Of a stretch of 64,000 nt of DNA, positions 11,342 to 20,402 are shown piece after piece. Position 1 is the stretch's first letter. Every line of letters starts with the position of its first letter. The notes below the pieces were generated by a model. The model did no database searches. It was given only the letters and a program-made list of their open reading frames with translations, and had not been told where the DNA came from. The translations under genes and the position numbers were made by a program. Source of the stretch: Tieghemostelium lacteum (Eukaryota > Evosea > Eumycetozoa > Dictyosteliales > Raperosteliaceae); contig LODT01000013.1 in the NCBI GenBank assembly GCA_001606155.1, positions 62,001 through 126,000 of the forward strand, given 5' to 3'.

Positions 11342-12265
11342 ATGTCATCACCACCAAATGTATCTGAAGAAGTACTTGAATCAAGTTTAAATCTATTTGA
11401 AATTGAAAGCTCAGAGGAAGAAATTATTTATTCTAATTATACGTACAAAAGAGTTGAACCAATTAGTATGCAAAAGAACGAATAAACATAGTTTTTGTTT
11501 TTGATACTAATTATCATTCATTTTTCAAAGAGAACAATCCAGATATAAAAGAAATTACAGTTAGATTAACACAAAGACATAGTTTATGGGCACATTTAGT
11601 GTGGAACGCTGGTATTGCATTTTCCGATTTTATCGATCAATCTGTTGATTGTAAAAATAAAAAGTATTTTATCAAAAAAGCACAAAAACACAGTTTAAAT
11701 AGATGTCAATTACTAATACAGAAATTATGTAATTAGCGTTTTGGAATTAGGTGCAGCAGCAGGTTTACCATCATTTATAGCTGCACTGAATGGTGCTAAA
11801 AAAGTATTGTTGACTGATTATCCAGATAAACAGTTAATTGATAACTTAGAATATAATGTAGATAATACAATTCCAGATGAGATATCAAAGGATAGAACTT
11901 ACGCATTACCTTATTTATGGGGTAAAGACACTCAACCACTGTTAGAATATTTACCAAAAGGGGAGAAGTTTGATATTGTCATTCTATCCGATTTGATATT
12001 TAATCATACTTGCCATAGACATTTATTGGATTCCTGTACATCAACTCTAGCAGATAACGGTATTATCTATGTTATATTTTCACATCACAGACCTCACAGA
12101 GCCGCAAAAGATTTAGAATTTTTCACAATAGCTGAAGAAGAATATAATTTTAAATCAGAGAAATTCAATGAAAAGAAAATGAAAGCAATGTTTGAAGAGG
12201 ATCTAGGTCCAGAGGAAGTTCGTTCTACTGTTCATTATTACACTTTAAAATGGAAAACACAGTAA
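11342..12265 (+). CDS. efm7: EFM7/NNT1-type protein lysine (eEF1A) methyltransferase
   Basis: A class I SAM-dependent methyltransferase of the family that methylates translation elongation factor 1A. Three exons fit: 11342-11465, 11531-11663 and 11737-12265, with introns of 65 and 73 bp (GTATGC..AAAG and GTATTT..TTAG). They give 261 residues, the length I recall for yeast Efm7. Family landmarks are the exon 2 block ITVRLTQRHSLWAHLVWNAG, motif I VLELGAAAGLPS at the start of exon 3, LLTDYP (motif II acidic residue) and DIVILSDLIFNHTCH. The first exon is acidic and ends in a Tyr-rich patch as in homologues. Exon joins rest on phase and similarity. Confidence 0.85.
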
Positions 12266-12644
12266 ATATAAATAATAATAATAATAACTTGTCTAGCTAC
12301 ACTCTTTAACATAAAAAGGATAGGTAATATTAAAAAATAACTAAATATATCCAATACCCAATAAAACCAAATAGTAATTTCACTGTTAACAGAGATTCAC
12401 CACATCTTCATAACTCTACCCCCACTATTCTCTTTTTAGTGTTATACACTTTCAATAGAAAAAGATTAGTTTTACAAATAGTATTAAACACACCACATAC
12501 CCATTGAACACACAAAATATGGTGACCTCTTTTAAAACGAGATGATATAAATTATCTTTATCTAGTCCAATTCTCTAGTAAATTAAATTTATATTATTTA
12601 TACTTATATATATTTTTATATTGGTTTAAGTTATTATAGGGATA
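12266..12644. other. Intergenic, promoter of the homeobox gene
   Basis: A/T-rich with a C-rich stretch around 12415-12430. No coding frame or RNA gene seen. Confidence 0.4.
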
Positions 12645-14093
12645 ATGTATAATAGTAGTAATAATTTTAATAATATTGATAGTTGTTTAACTTATTTACC
12701 TACTTTAAACGATGAAGACCATGTTGTTTTCAATCCTATAAATAATCATTTTAATAGTAATATATTAATAGAAGAGATTGATTTTTCAAATAATATAGTA
12801 TCGAATAATACCATTGATTTAGAAAATGATTTATTTTCATTAAAAAATGCACCAATACCTCCTATTGATAATACAACCCTAGATCAACAAATTGTGCCTC
12901 CAACACTTTTAACTATAAATACAGAACTAAACCAACCTTTGATTTATAGTAATAATAACACAAACTTAATTTATACTCAACAACCTAATGTTAGCATTAA
13001 CTATATCCCTACGAATACCGAATATTTCACAAATGAAATAATTAACAATAACAATAGTTTAATATTATATGAACCTAATAATATAAATAATTTTATAATT
13101 CAAAATGTAAATAATAATAATAATGTAAATAGTAATAGTTTGGAATTTGAAATTGAAAATCCAGAATATGAATATTACTCTGATAGTGAAGTGGAGGAGG
13201 ATAATGATATGTCTACAACTGAATCAGAGGATGATGTAGATGAATTGGAGGATGAAGAGGTTGTAAATAATGAAAATAATGTAAAGTTTAATACATATGC
13301 TGATCTATTGATTAGAAAATTACATGATTTTCCAATAGATATGCAAGGGAAATTTAAACAGTTTATTCAAGAGGTATTCCAACAAGACCAATATTCAACT
13401 AGTTTATTTCCAATGACTTTAATACCTCAATCCAAATTCTACCAATACAAGATTGATTTTAATTTTCAATCATATATTATTTCGCAGAAAATGGATAAAA
13501 TTGATAGTATACAATTCAAGAAACCAGTGGAATATCTAAATAACTCTTATTCACTGGAAATTGCTCATTTGGATAGTGAATTTAAAAATAGGAAATCATT
13601 TCTACATAGAATTCATTCTAAGATCTCTGTGTTACGTCCACTACTGAATCTAGAGATTTCAATGAAAATCAAACAAACCAAATCACTCTTTCAGATTATA
13701 AAGTCTTATCAAAAGGCTAATACTTGTAATGTTGTGCTCCAAGTACTGAAAAAGTATGCCAGAGAATTTAAATCTAGAAGAATTCTTTCAGATGAACAAG
13801 AGAAATCTCTAAATACATGGTATGAGAATAATATGAATGATCCATATCCTGATGAAGACCAAAAAGTAGTTTTGGGAGCACTAAATAATCTCTCAAAATC
13901 ACAAATTGACAATTGGTTTGGTAACAAGAGAATGAGACAGAAAAAGAGAGAAAGAGAAGATGGTAGTAATGCTAGTAGTTCTGATGGCGAAGATGGTGAT
14001 TATAATCACTATTCATCAGATGGTGAAAATGAGAATATTGACCCATCCACATTGTATTTTAATAGTAATAACGTTACCTTTGAAAATATCTAA
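12645..14093 (+). CDS. TALE-class homeodomain transcription factor
   Basis: Single-exon, 482 residues. The first 180 residues are Asn/Ile-rich and disordered, followed by a Glu/Asp patch (about 175-210). The homeodomain lies at about residues 370-435. Its third helix reads SQIDNWFGNKRMRQKK, including the W-F-x-N core and the Asn that contacts DNA. Between helices 1 and 2 the sequence ENNMNDPYPDEDQK has the extra three residues and the P-Y-P of TALE homeodomains (PBC/Meis/Iroquois). NWFGNKR is closest to the PBC (Pbx) class. A short basic and then acidic Ser tail follows. Target genes and role are unknown. Confidence 0.88.
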   Translation: MYNSSNNFNNIDSCLTYLPTLNDEDHVVFNPINNHFNSNILIEEIDFSNNIVSNNTIDLENDLFSLKNAPIPPIDNTTLDQQIVPPTLLTINTELNQPLIYSNNNTNLIYTQQPNVSINYIPTNTEYFTNEIINNNNSLILYEPNNINNFIIQNVNNNNNVNSNSLEFEIENPEYEYYSDSEVEEDNDMSTTESEDDVDELEDEEVVNNENNVKFNTYADLLIRKLHDFPIDMQGKFKQFIQEVFQQDQYSTSLFPMTLIPQSKFYQYKIDFNFQSYIISQKMDKIDSIQFKKPVEYLNNSYSLEIAHLDSEFKNRKSFLHRIHSKISVLRPLLNLEISMKIKQTKSLFQIIKSYQKANTCNVVLQVLKKYAREFKSRRILSDEQEKSLNTWYENNMNDPYPDEDQKVVLGALNNLSKSQIDNWFGNKRMRQKKREREDGSNASSSDGEDGDYNHYSSDGENENIDPSTLYFNSNNVTFENI

Positions 14094-14240
14094 AATGTAT
14101 AATAATAGTTAACTAATAATAATAAAACCCCCAGGTATTTCTTTGAAAAAGGTTTATATTTCAATTATTTATTAGTATTATTATGGTGTGGGGTTTGTGT
14201 GTGGGTATCTATTGTCTATTGTCTAATTTAATTTATATTT

Positions 14241-15065
14241 CTAGAAATCTGCTCTGAATGGTGGTGGTGTGGGTGGTTCGAAAAGTGAAGTTTTACCATT
14301 TGGGCCTTCAGCAGCTTTTCTTGAAGTTTGTGGACCTATTTTAGTTTTTTGATTATTTGCCAACTGTTCTAATAGTTTAACAGTGGATTCAGGAGTTAAA
14401 TCCTCATAAAAATCATCATTAACACACATCATGGGAGCATTTACACAAGCACCCTGACATTCGACTTCCATCAGAGTGAATTTACCATCTTTAGTTGATT
14501 CACCTACACCAATGCCCAAATGCTTTCTACAGGCATCTACAATGGCAGTGGATCCTCTGATCATACATGGAGTAGTAGTACAAACTTGAACTAGATGTTG
14601 ACCAACTTTATTTCTATTAAACATTGTGTAAAATGATGCAACCTCATAGGCTGTCATTGGTGCAATTCCACAGATTTGTGCTACTTTATCCATTGCTCTA
14701 ACTGTAATCCAACCACCATTTTGTCTCTGTGCTAAATCTAAAAGTGGAATGAGTGCTGATTGTTTATATTTTGGTGGATATTTACTGAGTATCTTTTTGA
14801 CTTTTATCATATTATCTGCTGTGAAATCAAATGGTGTATGATCATTATTTTCTTCAGTTTCAACATGCTATTATTATTGGTAATATTCATTGTTATTATC
14901 CTCCCATCTCGTTTTTATAAAATCTCATCTTCATCTACCTACTCTACTCAATTGATCTGATTTCAAAAATGTATTACTTTTGAAATATGATCTAGTAACT
15001 GTCTGCTTTAATATTGATTGTGAAGTTAGTGTTGAAAAACTTGAAATTATTCTTTTACTAAACAT
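14241..15065 (-). CDS. ndufv2: NADH dehydrogenase 24 kDa flavoprotein 2 (complex I)
   Basis: Mitochondrial complex I subunit (NuoE) that carries the N1a [2Fe-2S] cluster beside the FMN subunit. Exon 1 is 15065-14943 (import presequence MFSKRIISSFSTLTSQS), intron 14942-14868 (75 bp, phase 0), exon 2 is 14867-14241. The product is 249 residues, the usual length. Exon 2 opens with HVETEENNDHTPFDFT, matching the mature start of homologues. Cluster ligands are visible as C-x4-C (CTTTPC) and C-x3-C (CQGAC). The C-terminal tail PPTPPPFRADF is conserved. The start overlaps the 3' end of the upstream minus-strand small frame by about 19 bp. Confidence 0.95.
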
Positions 15066-15478
15066 TTTCGTATAAAATAAATATCAAATATGATCAATGA
15101 AATAATTTTAAACCCAAAAAAAAAAAAAAAAAAAAAATTTAATTCTTCTTTGTCCATTGATCCTACTTGGTTTTCGAGTAGTTGAGTATTTCTAGTGACT
15201 CTAGTACTAACTAAAATAAATTGATTTTTACTCTTTTCACTCATTACCACCGAACCCATTTGTAAGTCCAATATTTCCATTATTCTTCCATACTCTAGTC
15301 TTTCTTTTTCCTCTATTCTATCGTAAGCTGCTTTGGCTGCTTTGTATAGACCTATTTCTAGCATTTTTACTTTTTTTTTATCTGTTTTTTCTCCAATCAT
15401 TATTAGTTTTTCGAAACTTTCTCTCCATTCTTCCCATTTATCTTTGTAAAATACTACATCTATCTCCACCATATTCAA
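15047..15478 (-). CDS. Small hypothetical protein, uncertain 3' end
   Basis: I do not recognise it. From ATG at 15478 the frame gives a Lys/Glu-rich helical protein (motifs KWEEWRESFEKL, AAKAAYDRIEEKERLEYGR) with good coding character for about 110 residues. It then enters a 22-base T run that encodes a Phe tract and a hydrophobic tail running into the NDUFV2 start. That last part is unlikely to be real coding. The true end may be reached by splicing or may depend on the exact run length. A donor-like GTAGGA lies at about 15167-15172. Confidence 0.45.
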   Translation of the reverse strand: MNMVEIDVVFYKDKWEEWRESFEKLIMIGEKTDKKKVKMLEIGLYKAAKAAYDRIEEKERLEYGRIMEILDLQMGSVVMSEKSKNQFILVSTRVTRNTQLLENQVGSMDKEELNFFFFFFFGFKIISLIIFDIYFIRKCLVKE

Positions 15479-15605
15479 AGTTTAGTAAACATTTTAATAA
15501 GTGTGGCTAGATTCTTAACATTCATTAAAAATAACTTAAAGTTGCTGAATAGGAACGAATTGATCACCTATATGGACCCCAGAAACCAAAACAAAAATTA
15601 CAAAA

Positions 15606-15872
15606 ATGGTCCAATATTATGTAATGTATGAAAAAAAGGTCAGAAGCGATTCAAACAAAGAAAAATCTTCTAGAAATAGTCAAGTGGAGCTAGAATATAG
15701 AGGTGGTTGGTGCTCTTTCAATGAAATATTATCCATAGAAAAACAATTAATATCAACAAGTGATGATCCAGAGTCTATTCTCTCATATTTATCTGGGTTT
15801 ATGACATTACATCAAAATGGTGGTTTATCTTTTCAAAATTTTGTATTGTCTTTCCTTCATGATATGGTTTGA
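15606..15872 (+). CDS. Small hypothetical protein (88 aa)
   Basis: Unrecognised. The frame starts at ATG 15606 and gives a mixed-composition product with normal Trp, Gly and Cys content (YRGGWCSFNEIL), unlike random A/T-rich frames. A helical segment with ISTSDDPESILSYLSGF follows. The end at DMV lies next to GTTTGAG and could be a splice donor, so the gene may continue. It points toward the large hairpin at 15926-15988. Confidence 0.35.
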   Translation: MVQYYVMYEKKVRSDSNKEKSSRNSQVELEYRGGWCSFNEILSIEKQLISTSDDPESILSYLSGFMTLHQNGGLSFQNFVLSFLHDMV

Positions 15873-15925
15873 GTATTGCTCCATGTTCTTTAACTCAACA
15901 ATTTTATAATACCATTAAACGATTC

Positions 15926-15988
15926 ATCCTAGTAAATTCCATCCCGAATTGGGATAACCTCACAATTCGGTATGAAATTTACTAGGAT
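15926..15988. repeat. Strong imperfect hairpin, 26-bp stem and 11-nt loop
   Basis: The arms 15926-15951 and 15963-15988 are reverse complements at 24 of 26 positions (first arm begins ATCCTAGTAAATT, second ends AATTTACTAGGAT). The loop is 11 bases. It lies between two small convergent frames. It could be a structured RNA precursor, a two-way terminator, or the remnant of a palindromic element. Only the pairing is observed. Confidence 0.85.
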
Positions 15989-16008
15989 TATATCTAATGA
16001 TCAAAAAG

Positions 16009-16266
16009 TCAAATTAAAGTAATAGACAACACAGTATAACCAAAACCAATGAAAAAAAAGAAGTTACCGCAACTTCTCAAAGATTCCATTCTAGTTACTT
16101 TTTGGCCAATCAGATAAGAAGCTTTATGTAAAATGTGGAATTTGAATCTTAAGGCGAAAGTAAGTAATACATCAACAATCTCTTTATAGATACCAGCCTT
16201 ATCAAGTACGATATCATCTTCATTAGCACCTTCAATTTCAGGTTTTCTACTATCACCATTATTCAC
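16009..16266 (-). CDS. Possible small gene or gene remnant
   Basis: Unrecognised. The open frame has good coding character between about 16260 and 16070 (GANEDDIVLDKAGIYKEI, VLLTFALRFKFHILHKASYL), but it has no in-frame ATG before that block. It ends in a Phe-rich stretch that looks like an intron: a donor-like GTAACT follows SLRSC. It is therefore either an internal exon of a small spliced gene or a remnant. It sits between two hairpins (15926-15988 and 16334-16362). Confidence 0.3.
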   Translation of the reverse strand: MNNGDSRKPEIEGANEDDIVLDKAGIYKEIVDVLLTFALRFKFHILHKASYLIGQKVTRMESLRSCGNFFFFIGFGYTVLSITLI

Positions 16267-16333
16267 ATCATTAGTAATGATTTTTATTATATATAATTAG
16301 ATAAGTTATATTTAAATAATTATCTTGACTCTG

Positions 16334-16362
16334 CCAATCCGCTATTATAAAGAGCCGATTGG
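16334..16362. repeat. Short hairpin, 10-bp stem
   Basis: CCAATCCGCT at 16334-16343 pairs with AGCCGATTGG at 16353-16362 at 9 of 10 positions across a 9-base A/T loop. It is G/C-rich for this region and lies just beyond the 3' end of the ArfGAP gene, so a role in 3' end formation is possible. Confidence 0.5.
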
Positions 16363-16418
16363 GAAAGTTAAATTATATTTGTACAAGTTTTAAAGTTTTT
16401 TTTATTTGTATTTTCAAT

Positions 16419-18710
16419 TCATCTCTCTTTTGAAAAACCTCTGAGAACCTCAGCAAAGTTTTCATCAAAATTTACTTTACCTTCATCTTTTTGTAATTGT
16501 GCTAGACGTAGGATGGCAACACATCCAACATGACCTTTATCAACAGCTAGATCTAGTGGAGTTTGATTATTTTTGTTGGTAATGGAAAGTTGCTTTACAT
16601 TTTTCATGAGGATCATTATACAGCAATCAGCACTACCACTATCCGATGCGGTATGTAGTGGTGAATTACCATTTTGATCTACAGTATCGATGTAAGCTCC
16701 ATTTTGGAGAAGTAGACATACATTGGAAGTTTGATTCTTTTCCAATGCGTGATGAAGTGGTGTTTTTCCAGATCGTTCAGGGTTTTGGTAATTTGGATCT
16801 GCACCTTGTGCTAAAAGTTCCAGAAGATACGATGTATTGGATTCACCGGCAATATGATAGAGAATGGAGTTTAGTTGATCTAGTGATTGGTCTGAGAAAT
16901 TTACAAATAATCTTCTATCGTATTTATCACGAATCCATTTGGAACGAACTTCAAAAGTATCATTAGAAGTTGGTTTCTTTCTACCTTCTGGAACTGATTC
17001 TTCATAGATCTTATTCACTTTATCATTACCAATACTTTTCATCATGCCCAGTAATTCAGGTTCCCATTTATCCAATGCCAATGACCTGACTTTAGATATA
17101 TGTACACCTAAACCTCTATGAATACCTGAGCAGTCTATACACAAGATGGACCCAAAATTAATAGAAGCCCACACTGGATCCTTTGCAGAACAGTCACAAC
17201 AAAATTGATTGGAGGGGTTTACTCTTCTCAAAAGAGTCAAAGGATCTTCATTGGCAACACTCAGACTTCCACTGCTTCCACTGCTTCCACTCAGATTCAA
17301 ACTGCCATTGGAATTGGAGAGTTTCTCTTTATCCCTCATTACAGATCCCAAAGACTGTTGTTGAGGTGACTGAGGTGCTTGAGGTTGTTGTGAATTTGTA
17401 CAGTTATTATTGATATTTATATTAGATGATGTAGATGTAGGTTGTGTTGTATTATTATTAGGTGAACTGTTATTTAAAAGATTTGCAATGGCATTTTGAA
17501 TGACATGTATCCACTCTTGCATAGATTCCAGAGATTCAGCTGCTAATATAATAGATCTATCCGGTGACAACAATTCAAAACAATATCTTCTATCAATATC
17601 CTCTCTCACACGTGGTGTGGTCAAAAATAAATCAAAAACGTGGGATGGTGTGGGATCGTTATTGGTGCGATAGTATGACAATTTACCATTTTCCAATGAA
17701 AAGAATCTACGACTAAATGAATTGTAATCTGATCTCTTAAATAGGTATCCTCTCTTTACAGTGTTATCTGAAGAGCCTCTATTGGCCATAAACATCATAT
17801 TAAACCCATTTACAGGGCTACCTGAAACCTGAGTATTCCCAGCACCAGGTGAATGAGTCTGATTGGATTTCTCAATCAATTCACCTTTTAATTTGTTTTG
17901 TTGTTTTTTCTGATCTTCAAAGTTCTTTCTAGTCGATTGTAAATAGTTTGAAAAGACTCTCATATGAGGCTCCAAATCTCTAAACAATTCATAACCCTGA
18001 TGAAAGAATGTAGATTGAGCATGTAGATACACTGAAAAGTACTCTAGAAACTCAAATCTCCTTCTAGCCTGTATTTGGTTCATGCTTTCCACCAGATCCA
18101 GTCCATTCTGTATTTTCAATTTCAACGATTCATTCGCCTCCTGAGCAACCTCTTCAATCTTTACCGAATTCTTCTTTTTAATCTGACCAAGTTTAGAAGC
18201 AGCTGAATCATATTGTTGAGTGTATTTATCATATTTTTTATACTGTTCTTTGGCATGTTTTAGATCCGTCTCTGCAAAGTCCTGTAATGGTATGGATATT
18301 AGTGCGTCCATCTCCATGTGTAAAAGTTCACGAAAATTACAAATCTCTTTCAATCCAGTTGAGAACTTTATCAAAGATTTCTCTAATAGATCATCTTTTA
18401 CATTAGCATCATGCCTGTACAATAGTAAATCATCAACAAATGATTTAAAAGCACTGTTATAATCATTACCCATCTCACAAGCTACTTTTGAGCTCTTGAG
18501 TAGTTTTTTAATATTCTGAGATAGTTCATCAATATTTTGTTCTGTATCTTTAAGTTGTTTTCTAAATTGAGGGGAATCTTCAAGTGAATCTAATAATCCA
18601 ATTGAACCATCATATGAATTTAAAAATGTTTTTAAATTTCCCTGTTGTTGTTGCTGTTGTTGCTGCTGTTGCTGTTGACTTGTATTCTTTATACCACCAC
18701 TATTATTCAT
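16419..18710 (-). CDS. ACAP-type ArfGAP: BAR-PH-ArfGAP-ankyrin
   Basis: A 763-residue GTPase-activating protein for Arf family GTPases acting on endosomal or actin-linked membranes. Domains in order: a Gln run (residues 12-23); a helical BAR region (about 20-290); a PH domain (about 315-415, [20 protein letters not shown]); a low-complexity linker; an ArfGAP zinc finger with the CxxC-x16-CxxC pattern (CCDC...CIDC) and a catalytic Arg in GIHRGLG (about 485-610); and three or so ankyrin repeats (about 615-735, [26 protein letters not shown]). The arrangement matches D. discoideum ACAP proteins. Single exon. The start follows an A/T-rich flank, and the BAR fold begins soon after. Confidence 0.93.
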   Translation of the reverse strand: MNNSGGIKNTSQQQQQQQQQQQQGNLKTFLNSYDGSIGLLDSLEDSPQFRKQLKDTEQNIDELSQNIKKLLKSSKVACEMGNDYNSAFKSFVDDLLLYRHDANVKDDLLEKSLIKFSTGLKEICNFRELLHMEMDALISIPLQDFAETDLKHAKEQYKKYDKYTQQYDSAASKLGQIKKKNSVKIEEVAQEANESLKLKIQNGLDLVESMNQIQARRRFEFLEYFSVYLHAQSTFFHQGYELFRDLEPHMRVFSNYLQSTRKNFEDQKKQQNKLKGELIEKSNQTHSPGAGNTQVSGSPVNGFNMMFMANRGSSDNTVKRGYLFKRSDYNSFSRRFFSLENGKLSYYRTNNDPTPSHVFDLFLTTPRVREDIDRRYCFELLSPDRSIILAAESLESMQEWIHVIQNAIANLLNNSSPNNNTTQPTSTSSNININNNCTNSQQPQAPQSPQQQSLGSVMRDKEKLSNSNGSLNLSGSSGSSGSLSVANEDPLTLLRRVNPSNQFCCDCSAKDPVWASINFGSILCIDCSGIHRGLGVHISKVRSLALDKWEPELLGMMKSIGNDKVNKIYEESVPEGRKKPTSNDTFEVRSKWIRDKYDRRLFVNFSDQSLDQLNSILYHIAGESNTSYLLELLAQGADPNYQNPERSGKTPLHHALEKNQTSNVCLLLQNGAYIDTVDQNGNSPLHTASDSGSADCCIMILMKNVKQLSITNKNNQTPLDLAVDKGHVGCVAILRLAQLQKDEGKVNFDENFAEVLRGFSKER

Positions 18711-19013
18711 AGTTTTGTTTTCTTTTATTTATATTTCTAATCTATCTTGTATTTTGAATTTTATGTATTTTTATCAATATATATTACAAAATCTATAAAT
18801 ATTGATATTAAATAGATTAGTAATAATCAAATAGATTGTACTAATCAATGACAATTACCTAATTTTTCTATTGTGTTATAAAAATAGTACACCACCAAAA
18901 ATCTGAATAATCAAAAAAATCAAAAAAAATTTATACAAAATATCATTTCCCATCCATTCCTAAAACGAAACGAAACAATTTATCATTCACTTCATGTCAA
19001 ATTAAATTGAAAA
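18711..19013. other. Divergent promoter, ArfGAP and nucleotidyltransferase genes
   Basis: A/T-rich spacer of about 300 bp between outward-pointing genes, with several A runs. No other feature seen. Confidence 0.4.
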
Positions 19014-20228
19014 ATGGGAAAAAGAAAATTAGATTATTCAGATGATGAACAAGAGACATACACTCAACATTATATTACAGAAACTAATGACAACACTATA
19101 ACAAATAATAAAAAATACAAATCCACATCGAATACCAACACAAATACTAATAATAATAATAATAAAACATCAAAAAATAAGAAGAAGAAGAAGAAGAATA
19201 ATAAGAATCAAAATAAGAATATAAAGAGTGAATTTAAGATATATAGTTCAGCTGAACATTCAGAATATTTAGATAAAATTAGTTTACAATGGCAGAAAGA
19301 GTATAGTAGACATATATGTTATAGGAATAGATTAATGGTATTAGATGATCTAAAGAGGAGAGTGTTTAATAGTAAAAATAAGTTATTTAAAGATTATATT
19401 TTTAGTTTGGGTATATTTGGGTCTTCTGTATATGGAATGGCAACTGTAAATAGTGATATAGATTTCTATTTAGATATAGAAGGTGTACCTTCAAAACCAA
19501 AGAAATTCATGTACAAACTATCAGATTCACTCTCCTATCTCGGTTACAAGGTTTACAATACCATTTGGCAAGCACGTATACCAATAATCAAATTCTACGA
19601 CCCTTACAACCAATTTCACTGCGACTTAGCAGTTACCAGTAACCTCATATCACTAGCCAATGCCGACTTGATACAGTCCTATGATCGTATAGATAGCAGA
19701 TTCAAACCACTCGTTGTTTTTATAAAAATGTGGGCTGAAAAAAGACAAATGTTAGATGGATCTCTTTTCATTTCCTCATTTTCATGGATAAATTTAATAA
19801 TTCACTATTTTCAGAGTGTTTCTATATTCCCATCACTGTATTTGAAGTCTGATTCACAATTATATCTAGATAAGGAACCTAGAATTCTTAATGGTATAAA
19901 TTGCATCTATAATGACCAAAACCTAGATCAATATGCACTAGAACAACAAAACCAACAAAACTTTGCTCAATTATTATTGGGATTCTTTCAATACTATCTG
20001 AAATTTGATTTCTACCACAATGCAATTTCAACTAGACACCTTCAAGTAGTTAAAAAACCTAAAGATGAAAAAACTGATTTCAAACAACTGTATATACATT
20101 GCTTTTTTGATTATAGTCACAATCTCACCAAAGGACTCAATCACAAAAAACTTCAAATCATTCTAAATGAAATGAAAAAAACTGAAACTGCTTTATTAAA
20201 TTGTAAACCACTAAATACATTGATATAA
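19014..20228 (+). CDS. Non-canonical poly(A) polymerase / terminal uridylyltransferase
   Basis: A DNA polymerase beta-like nucleotidyltransferase of the Cid1/Trf4/TUT group that adds A or U tails to RNA. 404 residues, single exon. A Lys/Asn-rich basic head (about 1-70) is followed by the catalytic domain. The motif FGSSVYGMATVNSDIDFYLD supplies the G-S helix turn and the first two metal-binding Asp residues (about 141-160). The third Asp is in FHCDLAVTS (about 203). The central PAP-associated segment IDSRFKPLVVFIKMWAEKR follows, then SSFSWINLIIHYFQ, typical of the group. The C-terminal nucleotide-recognition part is short. Whether it prefers UTP or ATP, and its cell location, cannot be read from the sequence. 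Confidence 0.85.
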   Translation: MGKRKLDYSDDEQETYTQHYITETNDNTITNNKKYKSTSNTNTNTNNNNNKTSKNKKKKKKNNKNQNKNIKSEFKIYSSAEHSEYLDKISLQWQKEYSRHICYRNRLMVLDDLKRRVFNSKNKLFKDYIFSLGIFGSSVYGMATVNSDIDFYLDIEGVPSKPKKFMYKLSDSLSYLGYKVYNTIWQARIPIIKFYDPYNQFHCDLAVTSNLISLANADLIQSYDRIDSRFKPLVVFIKMWAEKRQMLDGSLFISSFSWINLIIHYFQSVSIFPSLYLKSDSQLYLDKEPRILNGINCIYNDQNLDQYALEQQNQQNFAQLLLGFFQYYLKFDFYHNAISTRHLQVVKKPKDEKTDFKQLYIHCFFDYSHNLTKGLNHKKLQIILNEMKKTETALLNCKPLNTLI

Positions 20229-20402
20229 AGTTACAAATTCAATAGGATGCATGCTATTAATCATTAGCATTTTTTAAGTTTTTGAAATTAGTCAATAATA
20301 CTAAAATTACAGATAAATTGATTTTTATTCATTTTGAGATAGGATGGTTTTATAGAATTTACAATGAGATTATTAGACAGGGGTGGTAGGGTAATGGCAG
20401 AT

